DNA from: an uncultured Lachnospiraceae bacterium
Lineage (GTDB): Bacteria; Bacillota; Clostridia; Lachnospirales; Lachnospiraceae
Assembly (NCBI GenBank): GCA_910577275.1
Contig: CAJTMW010000002.1
Span: 330,049 to 394,048, forward strand
DNA length: 64,000 nucleotides
Direction: 5' to 3'
Shown here: piece after piece, positions 48,724 through 57,626 of the stretch
Position numbering within the stretch: position 1 is the stretch's first letter
How the letters are laid out: each line of letters begins with the position of its first letter
Position numbers and translations under genes: made by a program
Notes under the pieces: generated by a model
The model's database searches: none
Told to the model about the DNA's origin: nothing
The model's input: the letters and a program-made list of their open reading frames with translations, nothing else

Positions 48724-50508
48724 ATGGGAAAGACGGAATTTTATCTGGTATCTTCTCTGGAAAAGGTATTTCCATGTAAGCGGCCCGAACCCATGAAAAA
48801 TACGACATTGTCGGTATGGGCGGGAATGCGGGGAGCGGTGCAGCTTGTTCTTCATGGGTCTGAGAAAGATAAGGGCAGCCTTTGGCACAGCTACAGGATT
48901 TCCGTGAAAGGTGCGCCGGTGCCCGCCGAACTGTATAAGGTGGAATTACTGCCGTCGGACTTTCCGTCCTGGGAGGCTGCGGCGGAGGATGAAAATTACC
49001 TGACCCATGAGCCGGGGCTTTTTCCTGATTTGCTTATGCCTTTGGAGGACGGGCTTATCCGTCCGATTCCCCGGCAGTACCGGAGTGTGTGGATTTCTTT
49101 TCCCGTGACGGAAGAAACATTGCCGGGAACCTATGAAGTGACAATTGAGGCGAGGCCGGAAGGCGCCGGGAATGCCGGAAACGGAGCGCAGCAGGCGGAG
49201 GCTGACGGCTGCCAGGAAAGCGGGAAGCAGGAGACAGCGGCAGACGGTCGGGAAAGAGAAACGTCGGAAAGGGCGGCGGACGACTGTGCTGAAAGCGCCA
49301 GATTGTCTTTTTTTCTGCGCGTGGGAAATGTGAAGCCGGACAAACAAGAGATGATTCACACGGAATGGTTTCACGGGGACTGCCTTGCGGATTATTACCA
49401 TGTAGAGCCGTTAAGCGAGGCTCATTGGGCGATAATGGAAAGGTTTATCCGGCAGGCGGGACGGCGTCACGGCGTCAATATGCTGCTGACACCGGTCTTT
49501 ACGCCGCCTCTTGACACGGAAGTGGGCGGGGAGCGTCCGACGGTTCAGCTTGTGGGCGTTACAGTGACAAAGGGAAAGTATTCCTTTGATTTTTCGGCAT
49601 TGGCGCGCTGGACTGCCATCTGCCGGGAAAACGGAATAGAATACTTGGAAATTGCGCATCTTTTTACACAATGGGGAGCCCGTGCAACGCCTAAAATTAT
49701 TGCATGTATTGACGGAGAAAATCGAAGGATTTTCGGCTGGGACATTCCGGCGGACAGTCCGAAATACCGTGAATTTCTGGAGTGCTTCCTTCCGGCGCTG
49801 CAGACGGAGCTTCAAAAGCTGGGATATGACAGGGAGCATGTTTATTTTCATATTTCGGATGAGCCCTCGGAAGAAAACAAAAGCAGTTATCTGACGGCAA
49901 AAAAACAGGCGGCGGATTTGCTTTCCGGGTATCCTGTGATTGATGCGCTCAGCAGCTTTTCCCTGTACCGGACGGGTATTGTGGAGCGTCCGATTCCATC
50001 CAACGACCATATCCAGCCCTTCATCGATGCGCAGGTTCCCGACCTGTGGGTTTATTACTGCTGTTCTCAGGGGATTGACGTCCCCAACCGTTTTTATGCA
50101 ATGCCCAGCGCAAGGAACAGGATTATGGGCGTATTGATGTATTTATATCAGATAAAAGGATTTTTGCATTGGGGATATAATTTTTATTTTACCCAATATT
50201 CCCGAAAATCGGCGGACCCTTACAGAATGACGCACAGCGATTATGCGTTCCCTTCCGGCGACTCTTATCTTGTCTATCCCGGCGAAGGCGGGGAGCCTCT
50301 GACGTCTGTCAGGGCGGAGGTTCAAAACGAAGCGCTGGCTGATATCCGCATTCTAAATGCTCTTGAGAAAAGGAAGGGGCGCGGCGAAGTGGAAAAAATT
50401 ATCTACGGGGAAGAAACAGAGCCGTTTACCTTTAAGAAATACCCTCACAGCGCAGAGTATTTGCTGTCCCTGCGGGAAAAGCTTTTTGATGCGCTTGAGA
50501 ACGGATGA
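48724..50508 (+). CDS. DUF4091 glycoside-hydrolase-like protein
   Basis: The 594-residue protein has a beta-rich N-terminus with a low-complexity Gln/Glu/Ala insertion (about 150-195: AEADGCQESGKQETAADGRE). A TIM-barrel-like core follows (TEWFHGDCLADYYHVEPLSE, then GIEYLEIAHLFTQWGARATP, VYFHISDEPSEENK) and the C-terminal DUF4091 region (PSGDSYLVYPGEGGEPLTSVRAE). The Glu in SDEPSE resembles a glycosidase acid/base position. No signal peptide is seen, so it may act inside the cell on oligosaccharides. The start at ATG 48724 follows GGAGGG. It lies downstream of pncB after a 108-base gap, without obvious pathway link. Confidence 0.85.
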   Translation: MGKTEFYLVSSLEKVFPCKRPEPMKNTTLSVWAGMRGAVQLVLHGSEKDKGSLWHSYRISVKGAPVPAELYKVELLPSDFPSWEAAAEDENYLTHEPGLFPDLLMPLEDGLIRPIPRQYRSVWISFPVTEETLPGTYEVTIEARPEGAGNAGNGAQQAEADGCQESGKQETAADGRERETSERAADDCAESARLSFFLRVGNVKPDKQEMIHTEWFHGDCLADYYHVEPLSEAHWAIMERFIRQAGRRHGVNMLLTPVFTPPLDTEVGGERPTVQLVGVTVTKGKYSFDFSALARWTAICRENGIEYLEIAHLFTQWGARATPKIIACIDGENRRIFGWDIPADSPKYREFLECFLPALQTELQKLGYDREHVYFHISDEPSEENKSSYLTAKKQAADLLSGYPVIDALSSFSLYRTGIVERPIPSNDHIQPFIDAQVPDLWVYYCCSQGIDVPNRFYAMPSARNRIMGVLMYLYQIKGFLHWGYNFYFTQYSRKSADPYRMTHSDYAFPSGDSYLVYPGEGGEPLTSVRAEVQNEALADIRILNALEKRKGRGEVEKIIYGEETEPFTFKKYPHSAEYLLSLREKLFDALENG

Positions 50509-50599
50509 AAAGCGAAAAAATATATTTCACCATATTGACAACGACAAAAAGATTGGCTAAAATGAAAACCAATTGAAAAGCAAAGCAACAAATCAAAGG

Positions 50600-50850
50600 C
50601 TGTGAACGTGCAAAGTAGCAGATTATTTTCCGTCAGAGAGAGGAAGTCGGCGGCTGAAAGCTTCCTCAGGTTCAGATAATTTGTGAATTTCCCACGGAAG
50701 CTTTCAGGCTGAAAACAGAGTTATCTGTAAAGTAGGTCTGGACGTGACACGCGTTAAGTGAAAGAGCGCCTGCCAACCGGCAGGAACTTGGGTGGTACCG
50801 CGGAAATTTTTCGTCCCTTGCGCCATGCGCAGGGGACTTTTTGCGCGAGC
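50600..50850 (+). promoter_or_regulatory. T-box riboswitch for phenylalanyl-tRNA synthetase
   Basis: The leader shows stem I (AGAGAGAGGAAG near 50635, GGCTGAAAGCTTCCTC), a candidate Phe specifier TTC at 50689-50691, and the conserved T-box sequence GGTGGTACCGCGG at 50791-50803, whose TGGT can pair with the ACCA end of tRNA-Phe. The intrinsic terminator stem GTCCCTTGCGC/GCGCAGGGGAC with a T-run lies at 50813-50845. Uncharged tRNA-Phe should stabilise the antiterminator and switch on pheS and pheT. The specifier assignment is inferred by eye. Confidence 0.92.
50813..50845 (+). terminator. T-box-controlled terminator before pheS
   Basis: A GC-rich stem (GTCCCTTGCGC with GCGCAGGGGAC, loop CAT) is followed by TTTTT. 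It is the off-state terminator of the T-box leader. Confidence 0.9.
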
Positions 50851-50938
50851 AATGAGCCGGGCGCGGGTGCTTGCACCCGCATCCGGCGAATGCCGCGGCA
50901 GCCGAGCGGCGCAACCAATGTAAGGAAAGGAAAGAGCG

Positions 50939-51958
50939 ATGAAAGAGAAATTAGAGCAGATTAAGGCGGAAGCCTTAAAGCAGATTCAAAACAGTGACGC
51001 CCTGGATAAATTAAACGATATCAGGGTCAATTATCTGGGCAAAAAAGGCGAGCTTACCGCTGTCTTAAAGAGCATGAAGGATGTGGCGGCGGAAGACCGT
51101 CCCAAAATCGGGCAGATGGTAAACGAGACAAGGCAGGAAATCGAGGCAGTTTTAGAGGAAGCCAGGACGAAAATGGAGAGGGCTGTTCTGGAAGCCAGAA
51201 TGAAAAATGAAACCATTGATGTGACGCTTCCGGCAAAAAGGAGTAAAATGGGTCACCGCCATCCCAGCACCATTGCGCTGGAAGAGGTGGAGAGAATTTT
51301 TATCGGCATGGGCTATGAGGTGGTAGAAGGCCCGGAGGTGGAGACCGATTATTATAATTTTGAAGCCCTGAACATTCCCGCCGACCATCCGGCAAAGGAC
51401 GAGCAGGACACCTTTTTCCTTAACGGAGACTTCCTGCTTCGCACCCAGACCTCAAGCACTCAGGTTCATGAGATGGAAAAGGGAAAGCTTCCCATTCGCA
51501 TGATTGCCCCCGGCAGAGTGTTCCGCTCCGACGAAGTGGACGCAACCCATTCCCCCTCCTTCCATCAGGTAGAGGGGCTGGTAATCGACAAACACATTAC
51601 CCTTGCGGATTTGAAAGGGACTCTGGCGGAATTTGCAAGAGAGCTTTTCGGAGAGGAGACGAAAGTAAAATTCCGTCCCCATCATTTCAATTTCACAGAG
51701 CCCAGCGCGGAAATGGACGTTTCCTGCTTCAAGTGCGGCGGCAAGGGCTGCCGTTTCTGCAAAGGCTCAGGCTGGATTGAGATTTTGGGCTGCGGCGTGG
51801 TTCACCCCAACGTGCTTTCCATGAGCGGCATAGACCCGGAGAAATATACCGGCTTTGCATTCGGAATCGGGCTTGAGAGAATCGCCCTCCTTAAATATGA
51901 AATAGACGACATGAGACTGCTCTACGAAAACGATATCCGGTTTTTGAAACAGTTTTAG
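50939..51958 (+). CDS. pheS: Phenylalanyl-tRNA synthetase alpha subunit
   Basis: The 339-residue subunit holds the catalytic site of the (alpha-beta)2 PheRS. The N-terminal coiled coil (about 1-85) binds tRNA. Motif 2 reads RMIAPGRVFRSDEVDATHSPSFHQVEG and motif 3 GFAFGIGLERIALLKYEI, with WIEILGCGVVHPNVL between. AAGGAAAGAGCG precedes the ATG. It is the first gene after the T-box and is separated by 226 bases, unusually wide, from pheT. Confidence 0.98.
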   Translation: MKEKLEQIKAEALKQIQNSDALDKLNDIRVNYLGKKGELTAVLKSMKDVAAEDRPKIGQMVNETRQEIEAVLEEARTKMERAVLEARMKNETIDVTLPAKRSKMGHRHPSTIALEEVERIFIGMGYEVVEGPEVETDYYNFEALNIPADHPAKDEQDTFFLNGDFLLRTQTSSTQVHEMEKGKLPIRMIAPGRVFRSDEVDATHSPSFHQVEGLVIDKHITLADLKGTLAEFARELFGEETKVKFRPHHFNFTEPSAEMDVSCFKCGGKGCRFCKGSGWIEILGCGVVHPNVLSMSGIDPEKYTGFAFGIGLERIALLKYEIDDMRLLYENDIRFLKQF

Positions 51959-52184
51959 CGCTGTCAATGAGTAGCGCCAAAATACAGAATGGCAAACCGG
52001 CTGCCTGCAGACGGATTTGTCAGACTGTATTTTGACAGGGCGAAGCCCGTAAAATGAGGAGAATCTCTGATTTTCCGAATGTAGCGCTGCGGGATGAAAT
52101 GCTTTCAGAGGCGCTGCGAATGAAGATTTCAGATAGCGACAGCGCTACGGATGAAATAAATTCAGACAGAAAGGAAAAATCAAA
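51959..52184 (+). repeat. pheS-pheT intergenic region with inverted repeats
   Basis: The 226-base gap holds AAAATACAG/CTGTATTTT (51979-51987, 52025-52033) and GTAGCGCTG/CAGCGCTAC (52081-52089, 52140-52148). TAGCGC also occurs twice near 51957-51979. No T-run follows the stems, so they are not standard terminators. They look like short palindromic repeat elements inserted between two normally adjacent genes, or an mRNA-processing region. Confidence 0.45.
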
Positions 52185-52188
52185 ATGA
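52054..52188 (+). CDS. Possible 44-residue small protein overlapping the pheT start
   Basis: An ATG at 52054 opens 44 codons (MRRISDFPNVALRDEM... to EKSK) and ends at TGA 52186-52188, which overlaps the pheT ATG as ATGA. The layout would allow translational coupling. However, no good ribosome site precedes it and the codons run through palindromic repeats, so it may be chance. No similarity is recognised. Confidence 0.2.
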   Translation: MRRISDFPNVALRDEMLSEALRMKISDSDSATDEINSDRKEKSK

Positions 52189-54605
52189 ACACTGCATTGT
52201 CATGGATAAAGGCTTACGTGCCTGACCTTACATGTACAGACCAGGAATACAGCGACGCAATGACCTTAAGCGGAACAAAGGTGGAGACCTTTGAAAGGCT
52301 GGACAAAAATCTGGAAAAAATAGTGATTGGACAGATTTTAAAAATTGAAAAGCACCCGGACGCCGACAAGCTGATTGTCTGTCAGGTAGATATCGGAGAC
52401 AAGACCATTCAGATAGTGACGGGCGCTCCCAACGTAAAGGAAGGGGACAAAGTGCCCGTGGTGCTTGACGGAGGAAAGGTGGCGGGAGGCCACGACGGCG
52501 GGCCGATGCCGGAGGAAGGGATTCAAATCAAGGCCGGAAAGCTCCGCGGAGTGGAGTCAAACGGAATGATGTGCTCCATTGAGGAGCTTGGCTCCGACAG
52601 AAATATGTACCCGGAAGCCCCTGAAATCGGCATTTATATTTTCCCGGAGGATGCGCAGCCAGGCGCCGACGCCGTTGAAGCCCTTGGCATGAGAGATTCT
52701 GTATTTGAATATGAAATCACCTCCAACAGAGTGGATTGCTACAGTGTGCTGGGAATTGCAAGAGAGGCGGCGGCAACCTTCCGCAAGCCCTTTATCGCTC
52801 CGGCGGTGGAGGTAAAGGAGAACGGAGAGGATGTCAACGATTATATTTCAGTGGAAGTAAAAGACCCGGATTTGTGCAGCAGATACTGTGCAAGGGTCTG
52901 CACCAATATCAAAATCGCCCCTTCACCGGAATGGATGCAAAGGAGACTGCGCGCCAGCGGTATCCGTCCCATCAACAATCTGGTGGACATTACCAATTAT
53001 GTGATGGAGGAGTACGGCCAGCCAATGCACGCTTTTGACCTGGATACTGTTGCAGGGCATAAGATTATTGTCCGCCGCGCCAAGGACGGGGATGAGTTCC
53101 AGACACTGGACGAACAGGTGCGGAAGCTGGACGGAAATATTCTCATGATTTGCGATGCGGAGAAGGAAATCGGCATTGCAGGCATTATGGGAGGGGAAAA
53201 CAGTAAGATAACCGACGACGTCAAAACCGTGCTTTTTGAAGCGGCAACCTTTAACGGCCCCAATATCCGTAAATCCGCCAAGCGTCTGGGACTGCGCACA
53301 GATGCCTCCGGCAAATTTGAAAAGGGACTGGACCCCCACAATGCGGAGGCGGCAATCAACCGTGCCTGTCAGCTGATTCAGGAGTTAGGCTGCGGAGAAG
53401 TGGTGAGCGGAATGGTGGACGTCTGCCAGCCCATGAAAGACAAGGTCAGGATTCCTTTTTGCCCCGACAGGGTAAACGCCCTTCTAGGTACGGAAATATC
53501 CGAAAATGATATGCTGGATATTTTCAAAATGCTGGAAATCGAATATGATGAAAGTGCAAACGAGCTGGTTGCCCCTACCTGGCGGCAGGATTTGGAATGT
53601 CAGGCGGACATTGCGGAGGAAGTGGCAAGATTTTACGGTTATGACAAAATCCCTTCCACCCTTCCTACAGGGGAAGCCACCTCTGGAAAGCTTTCCTATA
53701 AGCTCCGCATTGAGCAGAAAGCAAGGGATATTGCCGAATACTGCGGCTTTTCACAGGGGATGTGCTATTCCTTTGAAAGCCCCAAGGTGTTTGACAGGCT
53801 TTTGCTGCCGGAGGACTCGCCTTTGCGGAAGGCAATCGTGATTTCCAATCCCTTAGGAGAGGATTTCTCCATCATGAGAACGATTTCCTTAAACGGAATG
53901 TTGACCTCGCTGGCTACCAATTATAATAGAAGAAACAAAGATGTGCGCCTCTATGAGCTGGGAAATATTTATTTGCCCTATGAATTGCCGCTGACGAGGC
54001 TTCCTGACGAGAGGATGCAGTTCACCCTCGGAATGTACGGCGACGGGGATTTCTATACCATGAAAGGCGTGGTGGAGGAATTTTTTGAGGCTGTGGGAAT
54101 GAACAGGAAAATTACGTATATTCCCGGGGCGGAAAAGCCTTTCCTTCATCCGGGACGTCAGGCAAAGATGGAATATGACGGCGATGCGGTGGGTTATCTG
54201 GGCGAGGTGCATCCGCTTGTATGCAGGAATTACGATATCGGCACAAAGGCTTATGTGGCGGTTCTGGATATGCCCGTGATATTGGGAAAGACTACCTTTG
54301 ACAGAAAATACGAAGGAGTCGCAAAATACCCGGCTGTCACAAGAGATATCAGCATGGTGGTTCCAAAGGATATTATGGCGGGACAGATTGAGGATATGCT
54401 CGTCACAAGAGGCGGCAAAATGCTGGAATCCTGTCAGCTGTTTGATATTTATGAAGGCGAGCAGATTAAGGAAGGCTTTAAGTCAATGGCCTACACACTC
54501 ACCTTCCGCGCGAAGGACCGCACGCTGGATGAAAATGACGTGACCGCCGCCATGAAGAAAATATTAAACGGACTTGAAGGCATGGGAATTGAATTGAGAC
54601 AGTAA
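52185..54605 (+). CDS. pheT: Phenylalanyl-tRNA synthetase beta subunit
   Basis: The 806-residue subunit has the N-terminal EMAPII-like tRNA-binding domain (about 40-155, IGQILKIEKHPDADKLIVCQVDIG). A B3/B4 editing domain is next (SNRVDCYSVLGIAREAAATF, then GQPMHAFDLDTVAG), then B5 (PFCPDRVNALLGTEIS), a catalytic-like core and the C-terminal ferredoxin-like FDX-ACB domain (YPAVTRDISMVVPKDIMAGQ). AGAAAGGAAAAATCAAA lies before the ATG. It pairs with PheS and removes mischarged Tyr. The gene is intact and of normal length. Confidence 0.98.
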   Translation: MNTALSWIKAYVPDLTCTDQEYSDAMTLSGTKVETFERLDKNLEKIVIGQILKIEKHPDADKLIVCQVDIGDKTIQIVTGAPNVKEGDKVPVVLDGGKVAGGHDGGPMPEEGIQIKAGKLRGVESNGMMCSIEELGSDRNMYPEAPEIGIYIFPEDAQPGADAVEALGMRDSVFEYEITSNRVDCYSVLGIAREAAATFRKPFIAPAVEVKENGEDVNDYISVEVKDPDLCSRYCARVCTNIKIAPSPEWMQRRLRASGIRPINNLVDITNYVMEEYGQPMHAFDLDTVAGHKIIVRRAKDGDEFQTLDEQVRKLDGNILMICDAEKEIGIAGIMGGENSKITDDVKTVLFEAATFNGPNIRKSAKRLGLRTDASGKFEKGLDPHNAEAAINRACQLIQELGCGEVVSGMVDVCQPMKDKVRIPFCPDRVNALLGTEISENDMLDIFKMLEIEYDESANELVAPTWRQDLECQADIAEEVARFYGYDKIPSTLPTGEATSGKLSYKLRIEQKARDIAEYCGFSQGMCYSFESPKVFDRLLLPEDSPLRKAIVISNPLGEDFSIMRTISLNGMLTSLATNYNRRNKDVRLYELGNIYLPYELPLTRLPDERMQFTLGMYGDGDFYTMKGVVEEFFEAVGMNRKITYIPGAEKPFLHPGRQAKMEYDGDAVGYLGEVHPLVCRNYDIGTKAYVAVLDMPVILGKTTFDRKYEGVAKYPAVTRDISMVVPKDIMAGQIEDMLVTRGGKMLESCQLFDIYEGEQIKEGFKSMAYTLTFRAKDRTLDENDVTAAMKKILNGLEGMGIELRQ

Positions 54606-54610
54606 TTGTG

Positions 54611-54694
54611 GTAAGGAGGGACCCACGTAGTGGGAGGATTCCTTATCACCAGGCAGACGCTGGCGAACTTTAGTTCGCATTGAATGCGTCTGCT
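54611..54694 (+). repeat. Nested hairpins between pheT and the aminopeptidase gene
   Basis: TAAGGA/TCCTTA (near 54613-54646) encloses CCCAC-GTA-GTGGG (54623-54635). Next, GCAGACGC/GCGTCTGC (54654-54661, 54687-54694) encloses GCGAACTTTAGTTCGC (54664-54679). Both are double hairpins without T-runs, resembling dispersed palindromic elements. Confidence 0.5.
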
Positions 54695-54714
54695 CCAAAA
54701 ATCAGGAGGCAGAG

Positions 54715-56163
54715 ATGGAAACAAAAAACACATGGAAAACTTATGATGACGAGCAGTTAAAGGCAGTTGACGCTTTTGCGGATGAATACAGAAGCTTTCT
54801 GGACGAGGGAAAGACAGAGCGCGAGTGCGTTGACCTCATTGTGAACATGGCGGAGCAGCAGGGGTATCAGGAACTTGAAAAGGTGATGAAAGAAGGCGCC
54901 AGCCTTAAGAAGGGCGACAAGGTGTACGCTGTCTGCATGAATAAATCGGTAGCAATGTTCCGCATCGGGGAGCGTCCCCTGGCGGAGGGAATGAACATTC
55001 TCGGTGCCCATATCGACTCTCCCAGGCTGGATATCAAGCAGAATCCGCTTTATGAGGACGGCGGCTTTGCCTATCTTGATACCCATTATTACGGCGGCGT
55101 CAAGAAATATCAGTGGGTGGCAATTCCTCTTGCCCTTCACGGGGTGATTGTGAAAAAGGACGGAACCACTGTGGAAATCAATATCGGAGAAAACGAAGAC
55201 GACCCTGTATTTTTCATTTCCGATTTGCTGATTCATCTGGCGACAGAGCAGCTTGAAAAGAAAGCCTCCAAGGTAATCGAGGGGGAGGCTCTCGACCTGA
55301 TTATCGGAAACAGGCCCTTTGTATTCGGCAAGGAGCAGGACGGGGAAGAAAAAGAGGAAAATGCCGCAGAGGGGAAGGACGACAAAAAGGATGCCGCCGA
55401 TGCGGTTAAAAAAGGAATTCTGAATATTTTGAAGGAAAATTATGACGTGGAGGAGGAAGACTTCCTTTCCGCAGAGCTGGAAGTGGTGCCTGCCGGAAAG
55501 GCAAGGGAAGCCGGTTTTGACCGCAGCATGATTCTGGCGTACGGTCAGGACGACAGGGTGTGCGCCTTTACCTCCCTGAAAGCCATGCTCGAGGTGGAGG
55601 ACACCGACAGGACGGCATGCTGCCTGCTTGTGGATAAAGAGGAAATCGGCAGCGTGGGCGCAACAGGAATGCAGTCCAGATTTTTCGAAAACGTTGTGGC
55701 GGAGGTGATGAACCTGACGGGGGAATATTCGGAGCTGAATGTGAGAAGATGCCTTTCTTCCTCCTGTATGCTTTCCTCCGATGTGAGTAGCGCCTTTGAC
55801 CCTGCCTTTGCTGCCAGCTTTGATAAGAAAAACGTTGCTTATTTAGGCGGCGGAATGGTGCTCAATAAATTTACGGGAGCCAGAGGAAAATCCGGTTCCA
55901 ACGATGCAAATGCGGAGTATCTGGCATATCTGCGCCGGATTTTTGCGGAAGGAGAAGTGAATTTCCAGACGGCGGAGCTTGGCAGAGTTGACCTTGGCGG
56001 CGGCGGAACCATCGCTTATATCCTTGCGCTGTACGGCATGAACGTCATCGACAGCGGCGTGGCGGTGCTCAGTATGCATGCGCCCTGGGAAGCCACCAGC
56101 AAGGCCGATGTGTTTGAGGCAAAAAGAGGCTATGAGGCATTCTTAAGGGGAGTCGGTTTTTGA
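54715..56163 (+). CDS. M18-family aminopeptidase
   Basis: The 482-residue enzyme belongs to the aspartyl aminopeptidase/aminopeptidase I family, a cytoplasmic dodecameric metallopeptidase that removes N-terminal residues. Metal and catalytic motifs are GAHIDSPRLDIK, LLVDKEEIGSVGATGMQS and VLSMHAPWEATSKAD. A highly charged insertion (about 208-235, EQDGEEKEENAAEGKDDKKD) interrupts the dimer-side domain and looks like a disordered loop. AGGAGGCAGAG precedes the ATG. The stop codon overlaps the queA ATG, so the two genes are translationally coupled. Confidence 0.94.
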   Translation: METKNTWKTYDDEQLKAVDAFADEYRSFLDEGKTERECVDLIVNMAEQQGYQELEKVMKEGASLKKGDKVYAVCMNKSVAMFRIGERPLAEGMNILGAHIDSPRLDIKQNPLYEDGGFAYLDTHYYGGVKKYQWVAIPLALHGVIVKKDGTTVEINIGENEDDPVFFISDLLIHLATEQLEKKASKVIEGEALDLIIGNRPFVFGKEQDGEEKEENAAEGKDDKKDAADAVKKGILNILKENYDVEEEDFLSAELEVVPAGKAREAGFDRSMILAYGQDDRVCAFTSLKAMLEVEDTDRTACCLLVDKEEIGSVGATGMQSRFFENVVAEVMNLTGEYSELNVRRCLSSSCMLSSDVSSAFDPAFAASFDKKNVAYLGGGMVLNKFTGARGKSGSNDANAEYLAYLRRIFAEGEVNFQTAELGRVDLGGGGTIAYILALYGMNVIDSGVAVLSMHAPWEATSKADVFEAKRGYEAFLRGVGF

Positions 56164-57188
56164 TGAAAACGTCGGATTTTTATTTTGAACTGCCACAGGA
56201 GCTGATTGCCCAGGACCCTTTGGAGGAACGGAGCGCGTCTCGCATGCTTGTCCTTGACAAAAATACCGGGGCGACAAGGCATGAAGCCTTTAAAAATATT
56301 ATAAACTATCTGGAGCCGGGGGACTGTCTGGTGTTAAATAATACCAAGGTTCTTCCGGCCAGGCTCCTTGGCGTCAAGGAGGATACCGGCGCGGCGGTAG
56401 AGGTGCTTTTGCTTAAGCGGCGGTCGGGAGACGTCTGGGAGACGCTGGTAAAGCCCGGAAAGAAGCTCCGCCCTGGAGCGAAGGTAAGCTTTGGCGGCGG
56501 GCTTTTGCGGGCGGAGATTCTGGAAATAGAGGCGGAAGGCAATCGTCTGGTACGGTTTTTCTATGACGGGATTTTCGAGGAGGTTTTGGACAGCCTGGGC
56601 GAAATGCCGCTGCCGCCTTATATTACCCATAAACTGCAGGATAAAAACCGTTACCAGACCGTCTATGCCAGATACGATGGCTCGGCGGCTGCGCCTACGG
56701 CAGGGCTTCACTTTACGGAAGAACTTTTACATGAGATAGAGGAAAAGGGAGTAAAGCTGGCCTATGTGACCCTTCATGTGGGCCTTGGCACTTTCCGCCC
56801 GGTAAAGGCGGAGAATATTCTCGAGCATCACATGCATTCCGAGTATTATCAGATAACCGCCGGGGCGGCGGAGACGATTAATGAAGCGAAAAGAAGCGGC
56901 CGCAGGGTGATTTGCGTGGGAACCACAAGCTGCCGCACGGTGGAAAGCGCGGCGGATGAAAACGGGTTTCTGCAGGAGTGCAGCGGAAATACGGAAATAT
57001 TCATTTATCCCGGATACCGTTTCAAAGTGCTGGACTGCCTGATTACCAATTTCCACCTGCCGGAGTCTACGCTGGTGATGCTGGTCAGCGCCCTTGCAGG
57101 CCGGGAGCATGTGCTTGAGGCTTACCGGAAGGCTGTGGAGGAAAGATACCGATTTTTTTCATTTGGCGACGTAATGCTTGTGAAATGA
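56163..57188 (+). CDS. queA: S-adenosylmethionine:tRNA ribosyltransferase-isomerase
   Basis: The 341-residue enzyme transfers the ribosyl part of SAM to preQ1 in tRNA, forming epoxyqueuosine at position 34. It begins MKTSDFYFELPQELIAQDPL, with family motifs SRMLVLDKNTG, VLNNTKVLPARLLG, AAPTAGLHFTEELL and VGLGTFRPVKAENI. The ATG at 56163 overlaps the upstream TGA stop. Length is normal. The tgt and queG partners are not in this window. The tmRNA promoter begins 25 bases after its stop codon. Confidence 0.97.
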   Translation: MKTSDFYFELPQELIAQDPLEERSASRMLVLDKNTGATRHEAFKNIINYLEPGDCLVLNNTKVLPARLLGVKEDTGAAVEVLLLKRRSGDVWETLVKPGKKLRPGAKVSFGGGLLRAEILEIEAEGNRLVRFFYDGIFEEVLDSLGEMPLPPYITHKLQDKNRYQTVYARYDGSAAAPTAGLHFTEELLHEIEEKGVKLAYVTLHVGLGTFRPVKAENILEHHMHSEYYQITAGAAETINEAKRSGRRVICVGTTSCRTVESAADENGFLQECSGNTEIFIYPGYRFKVLDCLITNFHLPESTLVMLVSALAGREHVLEAYRKAVEERYRFFSFGDVMLVK

Positions 57189-57212
57189 CGGTATTTTGGA
57201 TAAAAACAGGGC

Positions 57213-57241
57213 TTGCATTTTAACATTCAATTTATTATAAT
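57213..57241 (+). promoter_or_regulatory. Promoter for tmRNA
   Basis: TTGCAT (57213-57218) and TATAAT (57236-57241) have an ideal 17-base spacer, 12 bases before the mature 5' end. Confidence 0.8.
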
Positions 57242-57253
57242 AAAATTGAACAG

Positions 57254-57599
57254 GGGATAGTAAAGGTTTCGACAGGGGTCTTGCAGCTGGAGAAGCTATC
57301 CGCAGGCGATGCGTCAAATCGCAAAACTAAATATAAACGCTGAAGATAATTTAGCATACGCTGCCTAATGGCAGCTGTTCGCCCTGATGCACCTGCACAT
57401 CAGGATGCGGGCATCGACTATGCAGGAAACGACACGGGCTAAGCTTTGTCCCCGTGGGCGTATCATGAAGCTACCAAATAAACCGGGGTGTCGATTTCCT
57501 GGTTTAGGAGGGAATGAGGGTTTCCCGAAATAATCGACTATGATAGTAGAAGGACAGGGAATAGGTCTTTGGACGCGGGTTCGACTCCCGCCTATTCCA
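57254..57599 (+). ncRNA. ssrA: Transfer-messenger RNA
   Basis: The ends fold into a tRNA-like part: GGGATAG (57254-57260) pairs with CTATTCC before A57599, including the G3-U pair that marks alanine charging, and the T-arm reads CGGGTTCGACTCCCG. The tag frame starts at GCA 57321 and encodes AKLNINAEDNLAYAA, then TAA 57366-57368, typical of the hydrophobic YAA/LAA-ending degradation tags. The 3' CCA is not encoded. It rescues stalled ribosomes with SmpB, which is not in this window. End positions are set from base pairing and are accurate to a few bases. Confidence 0.96.
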
Positions 57600-57626
57600 T
57601 TTTTTGTGGTAAGGAGGAATGTTTAT

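Noticed and set aside
57577..57599. Separate tRNA gene, from the T-arm sequence GGTTCGACTCCCGCC
   Set aside because: It is the 3' part of tmRNA; the partner 5' acceptor sequence lies at 57254-57260, far upstream.
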